From UBA7330 sp965243485 (GTDB taxonomy: Bacteria; Bacteroidota; Bacteroidia; Cytophagales; Cyclobacteriaceae): a stretch of 64,000 nt of DNA. The DNA lies in NCBI GenBank assembly GCA_965243485.1, contig CBDEVP010000001.1:1488001-1552000 (forward strand), given 5' to 3'. Below, piece by piece: positions 61,643 through 64,000 of the stretch (position 1 is its first letter; each line of letters opens with the position of its first letter). The notes beneath the pieces were generated by a model. The model saw only the letters and a list, made by a program, of their open reading frames with translations, was not told the origin of the DNA and made no database searches. Made by a program: the position numbers and the translations under genes.

Positions 61643-61669
61643 GCTTGTTTACAAATTCTATAAACAAGC
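61643..61669 (+). promoter_or_regulatory. Stem-loop just before the NUMOD4-type gene start
   Basis: Perfect nine-base stem GCTTGTTTA (61643-61651) with TAAACAAGC (61661-61669) and a nine-base loop. Its foot lies five bases before the ATG at 61675, so it could hide the start from ribosomes. It also falls inside a longer frame with start 61645 that I rejected. Confidence 0.4.
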
Positions 61670-61674
61670 GTAAA

Positions 61675-62166
61675 ATGGCAGACCAAAGTGAAGAAAAATG
61701 GGAGGGCATAAAGGGCTTCTCCAACTACGAGATCTCCAACAAAGGCAGGATCAGAAGCAAAACCCGTAAAAGCTGGCATAAAGGAAGTCAGGTTTACATG
61801 AAGATCAAGGGAAAGCTGATGAAGCAACGTTGGAACAAAACCTGCAAATGTTATTTTCTGGACCTTATTGATGACGAGAAGAAACGAAGAACGGTTTATC
61901 CTCATAAGGAAACGGCGATAGCTTTTGTAAAGAATCCGGATCCTTCAAATCTGAATATGATCATTCATGAGGACAACAACCCCAGAAACAACAAAGCGGA
62001 TAACCTGAAGTGGGTTTCTGCCTCTGATCACATGAAATGGCAGTTTGAAGTAGGTAACAAAAACAACTACAAAGTGTGGAAAACTCGCAAAAAGCGATAT
62101 AAAAACGGATTTAAGCCGGGTACAGTGCTGCCAGGCAGACCCAAAAAGGTAAAAACTGAAGCATAA
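61675..62166 (+). CDS. NUMOD4/HNH-like protein, possible solitary homing-type nuclease
   Basis: A 163-residue basic protein. Seen: a NUMOD4 start EEKWEGIKGFSNYEISNKGRIRSK (about residues 5-28), then KGKLMKQRWNKTCKCYFLDLIDDEKKRRTVYPHKETAIAF, and a final HNH-like part MIIHEDNNPRNNKADNLKWVSASDHMKWQ that looks like HNH_3 (H, N and N present). The last 25 residues are Lys/Arg-rich. Such genes usually lie in introns, phages or mobile DNA, but no such element is seen here. I chose ATG 61675 over 61645 because the latter lies in a stem-loop. A terminator follows at 62165-62194. Confidence 0.75.
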   Translation: MADQSEEKWEGIKGFSNYEISNKGRIRSKTRKSWHKGSQVYMKIKGKLMKQRWNKTCKCYFLDLIDDEKKRRTVYPHKETAIAFVKNPDPSNLNMIIHEDNNPRNNKADNLKWVSASDHMKWQFEVGNKNNYKVWKTRKKRYKNGFKPGTVLPGRPKKVKTEA

Positions 62167-62194
62167 AAAAAGGCTCCGTAAAGGGGCCTTTTTT
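62165..62194. terminator. Bidirectional rho-independent terminator
   Basis: AAAAAAGGCTCC-GTAAA-GGGGCCTTTTTT, a stem of about ten pairs with A and T runs on both sides. It can stop the NUMOD4-type gene from the left and the rpmA transcript, which ends at 62222, from the right. Confidence 0.8.
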
Positions 62195-62221
62195 GTTGAT
62201 GTTTATTTGAAGGTAAAAGTC

Positions 62222-62485
62222 TTAAGCTTCTGCAGCAGGGTCTATATGAACATAGGATCTGTTCTGTCTACCCTTTTGAAAACGGACGGTGCCATCTATC
62301 AGGGCAAACAACGTGTGATCTTTCCCAATCCCTACATTGTCACCAGGATGATGTTTGGTTCCTCTTTGTCTCACAATGATGTTGCCGGCAATGGCTGACT
62401 GCCCGCCATATATTTTCACACCAAGTCTTTTGCTTTCGGATTCTCTACCGTTCTTCGAACTACCTACACCTTTTTTATGTGCCAT
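62222..62485 (-). CDS. rpmA: 50S ribosomal protein L27
   Basis: An 87-residue protein near the peptidyl-transferase centre of the ribosome. Seen: the basic start MAHKKGVGSSKNGRESESKR, then LGVKIYGGQSAIAGNIIVRQRGTKHHPGDNVGIGKDHTLFAL, the family core. No N-terminal extension is present, so no processing is expected. It is the second gene of the rplU-rpmA pair, with a six-base gap. Confidence 0.98.
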   Translation of the reverse strand: MAHKKGVGSSKNGRESESKRLGVKIYGGQSAIAGNIIVRQRGTKHHPGDNVGIGKDHTLFALIDGTVRFQKGRQNRSYVHIDPAAEA

Positions 62486-62491
62486 GGATGT

Positions 62492-62803
62492 TTAGTTTTT
62501 AATGTCCTGGATGAGTACTTTGGAGTATTGCTGTCTGTGACCATTCTTCACCTTATATCCTTTTCTTCTTTTCTTTTTGAAAACGGTCACCTTGTCATCT
62601 TTCACATGCTCCAGAATTTTGCCGGATACTTTAGCTCCCTTCACTGTTGGGGTTCCAACGTTCACCTTGCCGTCATTATCAACAAGCAGGACCTGATCGA
62701 AGTCGATCTTTGAACCTTCTTTTCCTTCAAGCAAAGGGGCGTACACAAACTGGTCTTTTTCCACTTTGAATTGTTTCCCGGCTATATCTACAATCGCGTA
62801 CAT
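62492..62803 (-). CDS. rplU: 50S ribosomal protein L21
   Basis: A 103-residue ribosomal protein. Seen: YAIVDIAGKQFKVEKDQFVYAPLLEGKEG at the start and the end KKKRRKGYKVKNGHRQQYSKVLIQDI, the L21 signature. It is the first gene of a two-gene operon with rpmA, with a strong promoter just upstream (62829-62859). Confidence 0.98.
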   Translation of the reverse strand: MYAIVDIAGKQFKVEKDQFVYAPLLEGKEGSKIDFDQVLLVDNDGKVNVGTPTVKGAKVSGKILEHVKDDKVTVFKKKRRKGYKVKNGHRQQYSKVLIQDIKN

Positions 62804-62828
62804 TTATTTCAGATTTTGAAAAGGACTG

Positions 62829-62859
62829 CAAAGATATCAGAAAGGGTGATATTATCAAA
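62829..62859 (-). promoter_or_regulatory. Promoter of rplU-rpmA
   Basis: On the minus strand, TTTG (62859-62856) and TATCTTTG (62836-62829), a full match to TAnnTTTG, with a 19-base spacer. The start would be near 62825, about 20 bases before the rplU ATG. Confidence 0.75.
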
Positions 62860-63032
62860 TATTGTTACCGCTTAATGATAAGGTAATTTTTTTTTCACAT
62901 TTTTTTAATTTTTTTCGTGCCCCTTTCTATGCGATATAGATGAAAGTTCTAATTACATGCGGTCAATATAAGGCACTTTTTCACAGCAAGTTATGTTGTA
63001 TTTTGACTAAAGGCAGGGATCAAACCAAGAGA

Positions 63033-63078
63033 CAAACGAACGTTTGATTTTTCGTATCCTTTTTTACACATTTGTAAA
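63033..63078. promoter_or_regulatory. Two dyads in the gap before nrdB
   Basis: CAAACGAACGTTTG (63033-63046), a perfect dyad with a two-base centre, and TTTACA-CATT-TGTAAA (63063-63078), a perfect 6-4-6 dyad. Each has the size of a repressor operator. A weaker hairpin CCACGA/TCGTGG lies at 63149-63168. The rest of the gap from 62880 to 63180 is A/T-rich and holds no gene I can support. Confidence 0.4.
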
Positions 63079-63186
63079 CACGGTCGCGAAAAAATAAACC
63101 ACTTTTCGAACGGGGCTGTATCCCAAATCTTAGCAAATTGCTCGGAAACCACGATTTCACGGTCGTGGGATTATTTATTTTGCGCT

Positions 63187-63215
63187 TGTGGATAACCTGT
63201 TCAGACTGTTGATAA
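63187..63215 (+). promoter_or_regulatory. Pair of DnaA boxes upstream of nrdB
   Basis: TGTGGATAA (63187-63195) is the exact reverse complement of the DnaA box TTATCCACA, and TGTTGATAA (63207-63215) differs from it by one base. They are in the same orientation, 20 bases apart (two helix turns), and about 65-90 bases before the nrdB ATG. In E. coli the nrdAB promoter is DnaA-controlled, so a similar link is likely here. Confidence 0.55.
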
Positions 63216-63277
63216 CTTTATTAGTAACTAAAAATGATGGTGGAAATCAAGTGAACAATTAAAACTTATCAATAAAA

Positions 63278-64000
63278 ATGACTCAAGAAGAACCTATACT
63301 CAAAGAGAACAAAGACCGATTTGTATTATTCCCCATCCAGCAAAACGATATCTGGCAGTTTTACAAGAAGGCAGAGGCCAGCTTCTGGACGGCTGAGGAG
63401 ATAGATCTGAGTCAGGATTTGAAAGACTGGGCCAATCTTAACGACGGAGAGCGACATTTCATCAAACATGTCCTGGCTTTTTTCGCTGCGAGTGACGGGA
63501 TCGTAAATGAAAACCTGGCGGAAAATTTTGTGGCAGAGGTGCAGTATACAGAGGCAAAGTTCTTCTATGGGTTCCAGATAGCCATTGAAAATATCCATTC
63601 GGAGACCTACTCCTTATTAATAGATACTTACGTAAAGGAGCCTAAGGAAAAGGACAGACTTTTCCACGCCATCGAAACCATGGACTGTGTGAAGAAAAAG
63701 GCAGACTGGGCCCTGCGATGGATCGATGAGGGAAGCTTTGCAGAGCGACTGATCGCCTTTGCGGCGGTGGAAGGCATTTTCTTCTCAGGAAGCTTTTGCT
63801 CTATCTTCTGGCTGAAAAAGAGAGGACTGATGCCAGGATTAAGCTTTTCCAATGAGCTCATCTCACGTGATGAGGGACTTCACTGTGATTTTGCATGCCT
63901 GCTCTACAACAATCACCTTGTGAATAAGTTGCCAAAAGAAAAGGTGACAAAGATCATTGAGGATGCTGTGGAGATTGAAAAGGAATTTGTTACGGATGCG
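63278..64000 (+). CDS. nrdB: Ribonucleoside-diphosphate reductase beta subunit (gene runs off the right edge)
   Basis: The class Ia radical-generating subunit, which keeps the dNTP pool supplied in the cytoplasm. The first 241 residues are visible. Seen: metal ligands Asp43, Glu104 and His107 in the motif ENIHSETY with the radical Tyr111, then Glu165 in FAAVEGIFFS, and Glu199 and His202 in DEGLH. All fit the di-iron, tyrosyl-radical type. ATG 63278 follows a gap of 474 bases with two DnaA boxes. The nrdA partner is presumably downstream, outside the window. Confidence 0.95.
   Translation, partial: MTQEEPILKENKDRFVLFPIQQNDIWQFYKKAEASFWTAEEIDLSQDLKDWANLNDGERHFIKHVLAFFAASDGIVNENLAENFVAEVQYTEAKFFYGFQIAIENIHSETYSLLIDTYVKEPKEKDRLFHAIETMDCVKKKADWALRWIDEGSFAERLIAFAAVEGIFFSGSFCSIFWLKKRGLMPGLSFSNELISRDEGLHCDFACLLYNNHLVNKLPKEKVTKIIEDAVEIEKEFVTDA

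Noticed and set aside
63187..63215. Chromosome origin (oriC) in the gap before nrdB
   Set aside because: Only two DnaA boxes are present, with no dnaA or dnaN gene nearby and no clear unwinding region. Regulation of nrdB is a better reading.
1..64000. CRISPR array, prophage, integrative element or insertion sequence
   Set aside because: I saw no regularly spaced direct repeats, no integrase or transposase frame and no run of phage genes. The repeats found are few and intergenic.

Overview
The window is a 64-kb piece of chromosome from a member of the Bacteroidota, most likely a Cytophagales-type marine or soil bacterium. The evidence is the Bacteroidota promoter pattern (TTTG about 20 bases before TAnnTTTG) at several genes, the long form of NusB, DUF4293, an AMP nucleosidase, a leucine-dehydrogenase-type enzyme, a eukaryote-like glycogen branching enzyme, and many lipoproteins with a Cys lipobox. 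No phage, conjugative element, CRISPR array or insertion sequence is visible. Almost everything is housekeeping or lineage-conserved accessory DNA.

Layout. 1-5 kb: the end of rnr, a polyprenyl synthase and a rhomboid protease in one overlapping plus-strand chain, then an FKBP lipoprotein and glnS. 5-11.5 kb: a YbbA/YbbP-like ABC system facing a TesA-like esterase, with two small unknown genes between. 11.4-17.5 kb: an alanine-type symporter, trkA-trkH potassium uptake, lgt and a DUF6503 lipoprotein. 17.7-23.3 kb: a lipoprotein, an aldo/keto reductase, a MaoC dehydratase, a tRNA-Pro with the unusual anticodon AGG, a probable terminator-ended small RNA, and a large WG-repeat protein. 23.3-28.9 kb: a compact minus-strand molybdenum cofactor operon (TauE/SafE, moaD, moeB-rhodanese, moaE, moaCB fusion, moaA, moeA). 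29.2-34.3 kb: coaE, a YbbR-domain protein, yajC, a DUF1573 lipoprotein, a YtxH protein, nusB and leucine dehydrogenase. 34.4-39.3 kb: two ABC half-exporters and truA. 39.5-48 kb: DUF4293, htpG, a MORN-like protein, an acyltransferase, a BASS transporter, a glycogen branching enzyme and a secreted endonuclease/exonuclease/phosphatase-family protein. 48-52.8 kb: a large FAD/Fe-S D-lactate-type dehydrogenase, amn and an Nfu protein. 52.9-56.5 kb: the least ordinary part, a frameshifted B12-type radical SAM gene, a membrane glycosyltransferase-like gene and a DUF2461 gene, bracketed by three copies of a stem-loop repeat. 56.6-64 kb: a dicarboxylate symporter, aroC, batD, a MOSC protein, a solitary NUMOD4/HNH-like gene, rpmA-rplU, and the start of nrdB behind a long control region with two DnaA boxes.

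Functional links. The moa/moe genes form a nearly complete route from GTP to molybdenum cofactor, but no molybdoenzyme lies in the window. trkA and trkH form a potassium uptake unit. I found no clearly new multi-gene system. The best leads are small: the stem-loop repeat family around the broken radical SAM gene, a second inverted repeat family at 39.4 and 47.1 kb, the tRNA-Pro(AGG) with a partial copy nearby, the candidate small RNA at 20.44-20.56 kb, and the nrdB control region.
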